Shown piece after piece: positions 1 to 6,788 of a DNA stretch of 11,282 bases. Numbering within the stretch: position 1 is the stretch's first letter; each line of letters begins with the position of its first letter. The stretch covers positions 1 to 11,282 of the forward strand of contig JAFADM010000441.1 of the NCBI GenBank assembly GCA_023424865.1, read 5' to 3'. The notes under the pieces are model-generated. The model was not told where the DNA came from. It saw only the letters and a list, made by a program, of their open reading frames with translations, and searched no databases. Source of the DNA: Bacillota bacterium. Lineage in GTDB: Bacteria; Bacillota_A; Clostridia; DSM-8532. The position numbers were made by a program, and so were the translations under genes.

Positions 1-693
1 TTTTATGAGTACTATGACGAGGTTCTGGACATCTGCCGCAGCTACGATGTCACCATGAGCCTTGGGGATGCCTGCCGTCCCGGCTCCATCCACGATGCTA
101 CCGACGGAGCCCAGCTTGAAGAGCTGATTATTCTGGGCGAGCTTACCGAAAGGGCCTGGAAGAAGGATGTTCAGGTTATTGTGGAAGGCCCCGGGCATAT
201 GACCATGGATCAGATTCCAGCCAACATGAAGCTTCAGGAAACCCTTTGCAAGGGCGCTCCCTTTTATGTATTGGGACCTCTGGTCACCGATGTGGCGCCG
301 GGCTACGATCATATTACCTCTGCCATTGGAGGCGCCATTGCCGCAGCCTCCGGAGCGTCCTTCCTCTGTTATGTTACTCCGGCGGAGCATTTAAGGCTTC
401 CCACTCTGGAGGATATGAAGGAGGGTATTATCGCCTCTAAAATCGCCGCCCATGCGGCGGATCTGGCCAAGGGCGTGCCTGGGGCCAGGGATTGGGACAA
501 CGCCATGAGCGCCGCCAGAAAAGCGGTTAACTGGGAGGACATGTTCCGGTTGGCCGTGGATCCTGAAAAGCCCCGGGCCTACAGGGCAGGAAGCCTTCCG
601 GAGCTTGAGGATACCTGCACCATGTGCGGCAAGCTCTGTGCCATGCGCAATATGAACACCATACAAAAGGGCGGCGTGGTGGACATTCGTTAA
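1..693 (+). CDS. thiC: Phosphomethylpyrimidine synthase ThiC, 3' part (5' end outside window)
   Basis: ThiC is a radical-SAM enzyme of the cytoplasm that rearranges aminoimidazole ribotide into HMP-phosphate, the pyrimidine precursor of thiamine. The reading frame is open from base 1, so the gene starts upstream; 230 C-terminal residues are present of roughly 430 expected for the short bacterial form. Family signatures seen are [37 protein letters not shown] and [12 protein letters not shown], covering the barrel's metal- and substrate-binding parts. Near the C terminus lies the iron-sulphur cluster motif CTMCGKLC, spaced CX2CX3C rather than the CX2CX4C of the enterobacterial and Caulobacter enzymes. 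The spacing is read directly from the bases, and I think it is a normal variant of clostridial or archaeal ThiC. It is the first visible gene of a thiamine operon; any TPP riboswitch would lie outside the window. Confidence 0.97.
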   Translation, partial: FYEYYDEVLDICRSYDVTMSLGDACRPGSIHDATDGAQLEELIILGELTERAWKKDVQVIVEGPGHMTMDQIPANMKLQETLCKGAPFYVLGPLVTDVAPGYDHITSAIGGAIAAASGASFLCYVTPAEHLRLPTLEDMKEGIIASKIAAHAADLAKGVPGARDWDNAMSAARKAVNWEDMFRLAVDPEKPRAYRAGSLPELEDTCTMCGKLCAMRNMNTIQKGGVVDIR

Positions 694-716
694 AGCCTGC
701 CGCACCGAAGGAACAG

Positions 717-855
717 GTATTTTTACAACTGATTTTTTAAGCAACCATTGTGTATTTTTACAACTGATTTTTTTAAGCAACTATTATGTATTTTATTAGC
801 TGATTTTTATAAGCAGCCATTATGTATTTATTAACTCATTTTTTATAAATTACCA
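717..855 (+). repeat. Tandem array of about four 35-36 bp imperfect repeats between thiC and thiD
   Basis: Units begin at about 717, 752, 788 and 824 (lengths 35, 36, 36 and about 32). Each starts GTATTTTTA or GTATTTTAT and continues with a variant of ACTGATTTTT, then TAAGCAACCATTAT. Units 1 and 2 are nearly identical, unit 3 has a few changes and unit 4 is the most decayed. Copies abut with no spacers, so this is a minisatellite-like array and not CRISPR. Every unit carries in-frame stops in the + direction and unit lengths are not all multiples of three, so it is not a protein repeat. It lies in the 178-bp gap of the operon and ends just before the thiD ribosome site (AAGGAGG, 857-863). Confidence 0.85.
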
Positions 856-871
856 CAAGGAGGCAAAACCA

Positions 872-1690
872 ATGAAAACGGCTCTTACCATTGCCGGTTC
901 CGACGCAAGCGGAGGCGCGGGCATCCAGGCCGATTTGAAAACCTTTTCAGCTCATGGTGTTTTCGGCATGAGCGTCATCGTTTCCGTTGTTGCCGAAAAC
1001 ACACGCCGGGTTATCGCCATCGGAGATATCTCCCCTACTCTGGTGGAGCAGCAAATCGATTCCGTTTTTGAGGACATGCCTGTAGACGGCGTTAAAATCG
1101 GCATGCTCTCCTCCTCCCCCTTAATGGAAGCCGTTGCGGGAAAGCTCCGGCAGTACAAGCCCTCACGGACGGTCCTGGATCCGGTGATGGTGGCGAAAAA
1201 CGGAAGTCCCCTCATGCAGCCGGAAGCGGTACACACCTTGATAAAGGAGGTTCTGCCGCTGGCCTATGTGGTCACCCCCAATATTCCCGAGGCGGAGATT
1301 ATCGCCGGGATGTCCATTAAGAGCCATGCCGACATGGAAGCGGCAGCGAAAAAAATCCATGCCCTGGGTCCTGAAAACGTGCTCATCAAAGGGGGCCATG
1401 CTGCCGGAGACGCAGTGGATATTCTGTTTGACGGCGCAGCCTTTCACCGTTTTTCCGCTCCCCGGGTAGACACAAAAAACACCCATGGCACAGGCTGTAC
1501 CTTCTCCTCCGCCATTACATCCAATCTGGCACTGGGACTTCCCATTAACCGTGCGGTGGCCCGCGCCAAAAAATACATTACCGGCGCCATTTTAAATGCG
1601 CTGCCCCTGGGTGGAGGCCATGGCCCTACCCATCATTTCTATGCCCTTTACAGGGAAGGCCTGGAAAAGGCCCTGAATGAACTCGATTAA
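872..1690 (+). CDS. thiD: Hydroxymethylpyrimidine/phosphomethylpyrimidine kinase ThiD
   Basis: This ribokinase-fold enzyme phosphorylates HMP and then HMP-P to HMP-PP, the pyrimidine donor for ThiE. Its 272 residues match the usual family length (about 265-275). Visible signatures are the N-terminal AGSDASGGAGIQADLKTF (residues 8-25), SVVAENT (38-44), whose Glu lies where HMP-contacting residues sit in the family, the LDPVMVAKNG strand (102-111), VTPNIPEAE (134-142), and the anion-hole motif HGTGCTFSSA with the conserved Cys209. The start is set by AAGGAGG at 857-863, 8 bases before ATG. The gene follows thiC after the tandem-repeat spacer and precedes thiM by 35 bp. Members of this family are sometimes called pyridoxine kinases, but the thi context favours ThiD. 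Confidence 0.96.
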   Translation: MKTALTIAGSDASGGAGIQADLKTFSAHGVFGMSVIVSVVAENTRRVIAIGDISPTLVEQQIDSVFEDMPVDGVKIGMLSSSPLMEAVAGKLRQYKPSRTVLDPVMVAKNGSPLMQPEAVHTLIKEVLPLAYVVTPNIPEAEIIAGMSIKSHADMEAAAKKIHALGPENVLIKGGHAAGDAVDILFDGAAFHRFSAPRVDTKNTHGTGCTFSSAITSNLALGLPINRAVARAKKYITGAILNALPLGGGHGPTHHFYALYREGLEKALNELD

Positions 1691-1725
1691 AGGAAGCAAT
1701 TAAATATTGGGAGGTTAGAATAAAA

Positions 1726-2556
1726 ATGAGCAAAATAACAAGCAAAACCGCTGCCTTGGCTCTTGAAGCAGTGAGGGCAAAACGTCCCCTGGTTCATCAT
1801 ATCACCAATTATGTTACGGTAAACGATTGTGCCAATATCGTTCTGGCAATAGGCGCATCTCCTCTCATGGCCGACGCCCTGTCGGAGGCGGAGGACATTG
1901 TAGCTATTGCTTCGGCACTGGTACTGAACATTGGCACCTTAAACGAAAGAACGGTGGAATCCATGCTGGCGGCAGGAAAAAAGGCCAATGCCCTGGGTAT
2001 TCCCGTGGTATTCGATCCGGTGGGTGCCGGGGCTTCCCCTTTCAGAAACCGGGTTACGGAGGACATTGTTAAAAATATCCGGCTCAGTGTTCTTCGGGGG
2101 AATATGTCGGAAATCCGTTTCGTTGCCGGCTTAAGTGCTACGGGTAAGGGTGTGGATGCCTCCGACTCCGACATGGCCAGAGGCCTTGATGAGGGCATTG
2201 ACATGGCCACAGGGCTTGCCAAAAGCCTTAAGGCTGTGGTAGCTGTTACCGGAGCCATCGACATAGTCTCCGACGGCCAACGCACCGTTACTCTGGAAAA
2301 CGGCCATAAGCGCCTTTCCGATATCACAGGCACCGGATGCATGGCAACGGCCCTCATCGGGGCTTTTCTGGGAGCCAACGAGGATCCCCTGCTGGCTGCC
2401 TCTGCCGCGCTTCTGTCCATGGGCATCGCCGGGGAGCTGGCTTATGAGGAGGCGGGCATGATGGGGACAGGAAGCTATCGAGTTGCACTTATTGATGCCA
2501 TAAGTCTTTTAAACGGGAAAACCCTTGCCGGGAGGGCACGAATAAATGAAGTCTGA
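1726..2556 (+). CDS. thiM: Hydroxyethylthiazole kinase ThiM
   Basis: ThiM phosphorylates 4-methyl-5-(2-hydroxyethyl)thiazole, letting the cell reuse the thiazole half of thiamine. The 276-residue protein fits the family (about 260-275). Recognisable parts are the N-terminal VHHITNYVTVNDCANIVLA (23-41), ALSEAEDI (51-58), the DPVGAGASPFR segment (97-107), RGNMSEI (124-130) and the nucleotide/anion-hole motif TGTGCMATALIGAF with Cys205. The ribosome site GGGAGG lies at 1709-1714, 11 bases before ATG. The gene overlaps the start of thiE by 11 bp, so translation is probably coupled. No thiazole-synthesis gene (thiG, thiS, thiH) is visible here, though they could lie upstream or elsewhere. Confidence 0.96.
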   Translation: MSKITSKTAALALEAVRAKRPLVHHITNYVTVNDCANIVLAIGASPLMADALSEAEDIVAIASALVLNIGTLNERTVESMLAAGKKANALGIPVVFDPVGAGASPFRNRVTEDIVKNIRLSVLRGNMSEIRFVAGLSATGKGVDASDSDMARGLDEGIDMATGLAKSLKAVVAVTGAIDIVSDGQRTVTLENGHKRLSDITGTGCMATALIGAFLGANEDPLLAASAALLSMGIAGELAYEEAGMMGTGSYRVALIDAISLLNGKTLAGRARINEV

Positions 2557-3205
2557 CAGGAACCTGGGGAGTACCATAAAAAACATGGATCTCAGCCTTT
2601 ACCTTGTTACCGACAGGAGCCTTCTGCCAAAGGAGGCCACTCTTGAAGCCTCTGTCGCTCAAGCCCTGGCCGGAGGCTGTACCATCGTCCAGCTACGGGA
2701 AAAGGAAATGAGCTCCCTGTCTTTTTATGAGTCGGCATTAAGCCTTAAGGCTGTTACAGATGCCTTTCGTGTCCCCCTCATTATTAATGACAGAATGGAT
2801 ATCGCCCTGGCTGTGGATGCTGCCGGACTTCATGTGGGGCAAAGGGATCTCCCCGCCCCTGTTGCAAGACGCCTTCTGGGACCGGATAAAATACTGGGTG
2901 TATCGGTAAACACCCTGGAGGAAGCAAAAAAGGCCCTTCAGGAAGGGGCCGATTATCTGGGTGTGGGCGCCATGTTCCCAACAGGAACAAAGGATGATGC
3001 GGTTCTTGTCACTATGGAGGAATTAAAGCGTATTAAGAAGGAAATTCCTCTGCCGATAGTGATCATTGGAGGCATAAATGCCTCCACCCTGCCCCTTTTT
3101 AAGGGAACGGGCATAGACGGCGCGGCGGTAGTTTCAGCCATTCTGGCCCAAAAGGATCCCAAAAGCGCCGCTCAGAGCCTTCGTGAGATATTCTCGGCTC
3201 TGTGA
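2546..3205 (+). CDS. thiE: Thiamine-phosphate synthase ThiE
   Basis: ThiE is a TIM-barrel enzyme that condenses HMP-PP with thiazole phosphate to give thiamine monophosphate and pyrophosphate. From the 2546 ATG it has 219 residues, close to the 222 of the Bacillus enzyme. Motifs in order are LYLVTDRSLL (18-27), the pyrophosphate-binding QLREK (49-53), INDRMDIA (80-87), GLHVGQRDLP (94-103), GVGAMFPTGTK (139-149), IIGGI (173-177) and VVSAI (195-199). The chosen start has GGGAGG at 2530-2535, 10 bases upstream, and overlaps thiM. The ATG at 2585 (MDLSLYLVTDR, 206 residues) is a real alternative, since many relatives begin just before LYLVTDR. Confidence 0.96.
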   Translation: MKSDRNLGSTIKNMDLSLYLVTDRSLLPKEATLEASVAQALAGGCTIVQLREKEMSSLSFYESALSLKAVTDAFRVPLIINDRMDIALAVDAAGLHVGQRDLPAPVARRLLGPDKILGVSVNTLEEAKKALQEGADYLGVGAMFPTGTKDDAVLVTMEELKRIKKEIPLPIVIIGGINASTLPLFKGTGIDGAAVVSAILAQKDPKSAAQSLREIFSAL

Positions 3206-3226
3206 GTATAGGGAGGAACAAAATAC

Positions 3227-3892
3227 ATGGCTTACCACTTTAAAAACAAGGCTTACAGAGGGATTCTCTTTGACCTGGACGGTACGCTTCTGGATTCCAT
3301 GGGCGTATGGGAAAAGATTGACGAGGAATTTCTTAAAAGAAAAGGAATCCCTCCTTCCCCCGATTACACACAGGCCCTTCGCACCATGAGCTTTTCCCAG
3401 GCCTCGGCCTATACGCGGGAACGCTTTGGCCTTGAGGAAACCACTGAAGAAATTGAAGCTCAATGGCATGCCATGGCTGTCTGGGAATATTCTGAAAACC
3501 TCAGGCTCAAGCCTCTGGCCTATGATTTTCTTCACCAGTTAAAGACAAAAGGCGTGCTCCTGGCTCTGGCCACTGCCGCCTCCCCTTCCCTGTACCTGCC
3601 GGCCCTTAAAAACAATGGTATTCTGGAGCTTTTCCATTATTTTATTTCCGTACCGGAAACAGGCCTTCACAAATCCCAGCCGGAATTTTTTCTCCACAGT
3701 GCCCAAAAGCTTGGCCTGCCTGCCCAGGACTGCCTGGTCTTTGAGGATGTTCTCTCTGCCGCTTTAAGCGCAAAAAAAGCCGGTATGGGCGTCATCGGCG
3801 TATACGATGCGGCTTCTAATCACGAGCGAAACGGTTTCGCGGAAGAAGCCGACGGTTATATTGAGGACTTCTCTGAACTGCTTGAGTCCTGA
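3227..3892 (+). CDS. HAD-superfamily hydrolase (beta-phosphoglucomutase-like), last gene of the thi operon
   Basis: This is a cytoplasmic Mg-dependent phosphatase or phosphomutase of the HAD class with a helical C1 cap; the substrate is unknown. In 221 residues all four motifs are present: FDLDGTLLDS with nucleophile Asp16 and Asp18, a Thr in LALATAAS (about 116), Lys149 in HKSQPEFF, and FEDVLSAALSAKKAG with acidic residues 173-174. The motif III neighbourhood differs from the usual KPAPD (SQPE here). The ribosome site GGGAGG lies about 10 bases before ATG. It begins 21 bp after thiE and is followed by the operon terminator, so it is probably co-transcribed. A role on thiamine monophosphate or a damaged thiamine phosphate is my inference; a general phosphosugar or nucleotide phosphatase is equally possible. 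Confidence 0.93.
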   Translation: MAYHFKNKAYRGILFDLDGTLLDSMGVWEKIDEEFLKRKGIPPSPDYTQALRTMSFSQASAYTRERFGLEETTEEIEAQWHAMAVWEYSENLRLKPLAYDFLHQLKTKGVLLALATAASPSLYLPALKNNGILELFHYFISVPETGLHKSQPEFFLHSAQKLGLPAQDCLVFEDVLSAALSAKKAGMGVIGVYDAASNHERNGFAEEADGYIEDFSELLES

Positions 3893-3917
3893 CACTGGCT
3901 AGTGCTGAGACAGTCTT

Positions 3918-3953
3918 ATTTACAAAATTATAATCATTTACACAATTATAGCA
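3918..3953 (+). repeat. Two 18-bp imperfect tandem copies after the HAD gene
   Basis: ATTTACAAAATTATA at 3918-3932 recurs as ATTTACACAATTATA at 3936-3950, matching 14 of 15 bases at an 18-bp period. It lies in the 83-bp gap between the HAD stop and the terminator hairpin. The sequence is very AT-rich, so chance similarity or simple slippage duplication is possible. No function is evident. Confidence 0.5.
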
Positions 3954-3968
3954 AATTTCAGACTTGAA

Positions 3969-3998
3969 GACCTCACTATTCTATGGTGAGGTCTTTTT
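3969..3998 (+). terminator. Rho-independent terminator of the thi operon
   Basis: GACCTCAC (3969-3976) pairs perfectly with GTGAGGTC (3986-3993) around a 9-base loop and is followed at once by five T (3994-3998) on the + strand. The - strand side has no T run, so it serves mainly the thi operon. The hairpin overlaps the end of the convergent AI-2E gene: its codons for Asp-Leu-Thr-Ile-Glu and its stop lie in the right arm and loop. Confidence 0.85.
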
Positions 3999-5109
3999 CC
4001 TCCAGCCGTTTATGAGTGTAGCGTTTTAAAAGAGCATAGAAGACGGCAAAGGCCGGAATGCCAATCAGGATGCCGGGAATGCCGAAAAGGCTTCCCCCCA
4101 CCATAAGGGCGACAAGAACCCAAAGGCCGTCCAGACCGATATTTCCGCCTACTACCCTGGGATAAATAAGATTTCCTTCAACCTGCTGGAGAATAATGAT
4201 AAACAGAACGAACCAAAGAGTTTTGCCCGGATCCACCATAAGAATAATAAAGGCCCCCGGCACTGTTCCTATAAATGCACCGAAAATAGGAATAAGGCTT
4301 GTCAGCCCGATGAGGACACTTATTAAAAGCGCGTAAGGCATTTGAAAAATCATCATGCCGATAAAGCACAAAACCCCCAGTATGGCGGCTTCCGTTACCT
4401 GCCCCGTTATAAAGCCCGACACGGCTTTATTGGTCTGGGTGCCAACCGACATAATCCAATCGGCTCCTTTAAGAGGCAGAAAAGCATAAATAAGCTTTTT
4501 CATAATGCGAAGCAGCTTTTCCTTGGAGGCCAGGAGATACACCGATATGATAATGCCCATAATAAGGCTTATAAGTCCATTGGTAAAGGTGAGGGTGAAC
4601 TGGTAAATCTGAGGCACAACAGTGGATACAAACTGGCCTGTCTTTGAGAAGATTTCTTCCCAGTTGAAGGCCAGATCCTCCCACCAGTCCCCGGTAAGCC
4701 CGTACTGGCTCATAATGCTTTGAATGTATTTTTCGACAACCTCAGGCTTAATGCTGCCCGACAGAAGGGCGATGCTTTCCCCCAGCTGGGGAATAATGAA
4801 AAAGCCGATGCCCAGCAAAATAAGTATAACCGTAAGAAAGGTGGCCGTAAGCGAAACAGGGCGAAGCACCTTTTTCCAAATGGGTCGTTTTAACCTTCCA
4901 AAAAAGGCAAAGACCTTGTTTTCATAAAGCCTCATTAAAAGATTAAGGGTATAGGCCACTGCGATGCCGAGGAAAAAGGGCGACAGAATCTTAAATGCCG
5001 TCCCGATATAATAAAACACAATATCCAGATGGGAAACCAGTAAAAAGAGCAGTATGCCATAGGTAATAAGAAGCATCGGTATTTTAATGCTGCGGGTAGT
5101 GTTCCTCAT
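3976..5109 (-). CDS. AI-2E family (PerM/YtvI-like) membrane transporter
   Basis: This is a polytopic inner-membrane protein of the AI-2E/UPF0118 family, members of which have been linked to autoinducer-2 export and to Na+(Li+)/H+ antiport; the substrate here cannot be told. The 377 residues fit the family (about 350-400). Seen are an N-terminal pair of membrane segments (about 11-30 and 37-62), a segment near 86-110, a long soluble stretch (about 115-165), and a C-terminal bundle with the family's typical ending, including SLIPIFGAFIGTVPG and the late segment rich in GGSLFGIPGILIGIPAFA. The start ATG has AAGGAG about 9 bases upstream. It is convergent with the thi operon and lies 140 bp downstream of the SGNH gene, with its own possible promoter at 5165-5194. 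Confidence 0.93.
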   Translation of the reverse strand: MRNTTRSIKIPMLLITYGILLFLLVSHLDIVFYYIGTAFKILSPFFLGIAVAYTLNLLMRLYENKVFAFFGRLKRPIWKKVLRPVSLTATFLTVILILLGIGFFIIPQLGESIALLSGSIKPEVVEKYIQSIMSQYGLTGDWWEDLAFNWEEIFSKTGQFVSTVVPQIYQFTLTFTNGLISLIMGIIISVYLLASKEKLLRIMKKLIYAFLPLKGADWIMSVGTQTNKAVSGFITGQVTEAAILGVLCFIGMMIFQMPYALLISVLIGLTSLIPIFGAFIGTVPGAFIILMVDPGKTLWFVLFIIILQQVEGNLIYPRVVGGNIGLDGLWVLVALMVGGSLFGIPGILIGIPAFAVFYALLKRYTHKRLEEKDLTIE

Positions 5110-5164
5110 TTTTAGCTTCTCCTTGCGTAATTGTAAATTCGGCCTCGATTGTCTTTCTTACTAC

Positions 5165-5194
5165 ACTATACCTGGTTCCCGGCCGATTTGTCTT
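5165..5194 (-). promoter_or_regulatory. Possible sigma-A promoter for the AI-2E transporter
   Basis: On the - strand AAGACA (5194-5189) and TATAGT (5170-5165) are separated by 18 bases. The -10 box matches five of six consensus bases and the -35 box four of six. Transcription would begin near 5158, giving a leader of about 50 bases before the ATG at 5109. This is pattern matching only. Confidence 0.4.
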
Positions 5195-5249
5195 TAAGGC
5201 TTTCTAAAAAACATAGCTTAGGAGAAGTTTACCCATGAACCCCCACAAA

Positions 5250-5960
5250 TTAAACAGACAGCATGCCTGAAAAATTATTGCTTGCGTACTCCACAAAGGC
5301 CCTGTTCATAATATGATGCCCTTCGCTGTTGGGATGAATGCCATCCTCGCAAAGGAATCGGCTGTAGTTTTTTGCGAGCAGGAAAGGCTCCCGTACGTCA
5401 ATAAGGTCACAGGAAAGTGACTGCGCCAGCTTCATAATCGCCAGGCTGTAGCATTCATGGTGGCGGTATATTCTCTGGATATCCCCAAGCCATTTGAGTA
5501 TATTCTCCTTGCTTAATCCCCTGCTAATCCATGCAAAATATTTTTCGGCGTCAATGGGAGGAAGATTCACAAGAACAGGTGTTATGCCATGCCTTCGAAG
5601 GGCGTTCACCATATCGGTAATGCATTCCTTGAAGCTTTCCAAACGGGTATTGGGCAGATGGTTGCCATCCGGATCCGCAGCCACCTCATTCCAGCGGTAA
5701 TCGCAGTCATTCCCGCCAAACTCAATAATCGCAGCCTGGCAATCCACACCCTTTTCCAGTGCACCCATCATCAGGTTTTTAGCCTTTGTGGCCGTCATAC
5801 CGAAGCGAGCGTTGTTTTTTATATCAAAGCCCAGACGGTTGAGATCCAAAATGGAATTATTGGTATCAAGACGAGTGTATTTCTGCCTTTGTTCATCATA
5901 AATGACTCCTTTTAAAACCGAGTCACCCCAAACTTCAATTTTCTTCACGCATTTAAACAC
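5250..5960 (-). CDS. SGNH/GDSL-family hydrolase, cytoplasmic
   Basis: This is an esterase/acyl-hydrolase fold protein of unknown substrate. All catalytic blocks are present (numbering from the 5960 start): block I VWGDSVLKG with nucleophile Ser14, block II Gly54 in ARFGMT, block III GGNDCDYRW with Asn84, and block V DGIHPNSEGH with Asp206 and His209. There is no signal peptide and the catalytic Ser is only 14 residues in, so it should act inside the cell. For the start, the frame is open to a GTG at 5969, but that GTG is itself part of the ribosome site GAGGTG; the GTG at 5960 sits 6 bases after it and is the better start (236 residues). It lies divergent to the DUF1836 gene. Relatives include acetylxylan or peptidoglycan esterases and thioesterase-like enzymes. 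Confidence 0.9.
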   Translation of the reverse strand: MFKCVKKIEVWGDSVLKGVIYDEQRQKYTRLDTNNSILDLNRLGFDIKNNARFGMTATKAKNLMMGALEKGVDCQAAIIEFGGNDCDYRWNEVAADPDGNHLPNTRLESFKECITDMVNALRRHGITPVLVNLPPIDAEKYFAWISRGLSKENILKWLGDIQRIYRHHECYSLAIMKLAQSLSCDLIDVREPFLLAKNYSRFLCEDGIHPNSEGHHIMNRAFVEYASNNFSGMLSV

Positions 5961-6012
5961 AATAATCACCTCACGTATATGAATAAACGTATCATCTAGT
6001 TTTCAATACTAT

Positions 6013-6039
6013 GTTATAAGATATTATTCTTTCCGTCAA
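6013..6039 (-). promoter_or_regulatory. Weak candidate promoter for the SGNH hydrolase
   Basis: On the - strand TTGACG (6039-6034) is followed after 15 bases by TATAAC (6018-6013). Both boxes are good but the spacing is short. The gene must have some promoter in this divergent gap (5961-6084); this is the best I see. Confidence 0.3.
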
Positions 6040-6084
6040 TGGTTTTTATGTAAGCAAAAGATTATAATTTGATTAAAGAAAAAT

Positions 6085-6113
6085 TTGAAAGACCTGCCCT
6101 CTTTCGCTATAAT
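6085..6113 (+). promoter_or_regulatory. Near-consensus sigma-A promoter of the DUF1836 gene
   Basis: TTGAAA (6085-6090), a 17-base spacer, then TATAAT (6108-6113) matches the consensus at 11 of 12 positions with ideal spacing. The start of transcription would be near 6120, about 35 bases before the ATG at 6156. This rules out an upstream ATG at 6069 as a start on this transcript. Confidence 0.75.
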
Positions 6114-6155
6114 AAAGAAGGTTTTACGAAAATGAAGAGGGAAAAAGGAAGTAAG

Positions 6156-6773
6156 ATGAGTGATTTGAAAGACAATTTGCTGTCCTGGACAGAGGAGATC
6201 GGTCGTTTCAATGCCCCTACCTGGGATGCGCTGCCGGATATCGATCTCTATATGGATCAGGTTATTACCTATATGGAGCGCCAATTGTCGGTGTTTGCAA
6301 AAAAGCAGGACAACAAGCGTTCTGCACCTTCCATTACCCCTTCCATGATCAATAATTATGTGAAAAATGAGATGATTCCCCGCCCGGTACAGAAAAAATA
6401 CACCCGGGAGCATTTGGCCTACCTTCTGGCCATATGCCATTTAAAACAGGTGCTTCCTTTGTCCGATATAGCGGGCATATTCAGGCATCAAGCTGAAAAC
6501 AGCACTATTTCCGAGCTTTTTAATCTTTTTAAGGGAATACAGGAAGAAACCCTTCACCTGGTATCCGAAAGGGTACGTGATACGGTTAACGCTGCCGCGT
6601 CGGATGAGAGTGAAATAAGCTTCAACGACAGCATGCGCCTGCTGGCGCTTAAGCTGTCCATGGAAGCCAACGCCTCCAGGATCGCTGCCGAATTCATCCT
6701 ATCCAGGCTGGATATGCCCCAGGCTGCCCCTTCTCAGGAGAAGGAAAAGCCCAAAGCTCCGGAAAAGGGCTAA
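6156..6773 (+). CDS. DUF1836 protein, MerR-like helix-turn-helix regulator
   Basis: DUF1836 proteins are small Firmicutes proteins of unknown target that are thought to bind DNA. The family core is visible: APTWDALPDIDLYMDQVI (20-37), followed by a MerR-like winged helix (about 59-107) reading SITPSMINNYVKNEMIPRP and KKYTREHLAYLLAICHLKQV, where the family typically places its recognition helix and wing. The last 30 residues are Glu/Lys/Pro-rich and look disordered. The frame is open back to 6069, but the promoter at 6085-6113 and the AAAAAGGAAG ribosome site just before 6156 favour this start (205 residues). The stop overlaps the stop of the convergent AlbA_2 gene (CTAA, 6770-6773). No target operator is obvious. 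Confidence 0.9.
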   Translation: MSDLKDNLLSWTEEIGRFNAPTWDALPDIDLYMDQVITYMERQLSVFAKKQDNKRSAPSITPSMINNYVKNEMIPRPVQKKYTREHLAYLLAICHLKQVLPLSDIAGIFRHQAENSTISELFNLFKGIQEETLHLVSERVRDTVNAAASDESEISFNDSMRLLALKLSMEANASRIAAEFILSRLDMPQAAPSQEKEKPKAPEKG

Positions 6774-6788
6774 GCTTCTTCCTTTTTT
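6761..6788 (+). terminator. Probable terminator of the DUF1836 gene
   Basis: GGAAAAG (6761-6767) can pair with CTTCTTCC (6775-6782) with one bulged base, followed directly by six T (6783-6788). The hairpin spans the stop codons of both convergent genes. An alternative stem AGCCC/GGGCT (about 6749-6771) competes and, read on the - strand, could serve the AlbA_2 gene weakly. Confidence 0.45.

Noticed and set aside
391..780. 129-codon frame on the - strand over the end of thiC
   Set aside because: It is a shadow of thiC and the repeat array, with no ribosome site or recognisable domain.
717..855. Tandem repeats as a CRISPR array
   Set aside because: Units abut without unique spacers, degrade along the array and no cas gene is present.
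694..871. TPP riboswitch between thiC and thiD
   Set aside because: I find no CTGAGA or ACCTGATCTGGATAATGCCAGCG-like core; the gap is repeat sequence. A riboswitch would be expected before thiC, outside the window.
3893..3904. CACTGGCTAGTG palindrome after the HAD stop
   Set aside because: Four-base arms only and no T run; too short to call a terminator or operator.
6069..6155. N-terminal extension of the DUF1836 protein
   Set aside because: It overlaps the promoter and lacks a ribosome site; conserved residues begin only after 6156.
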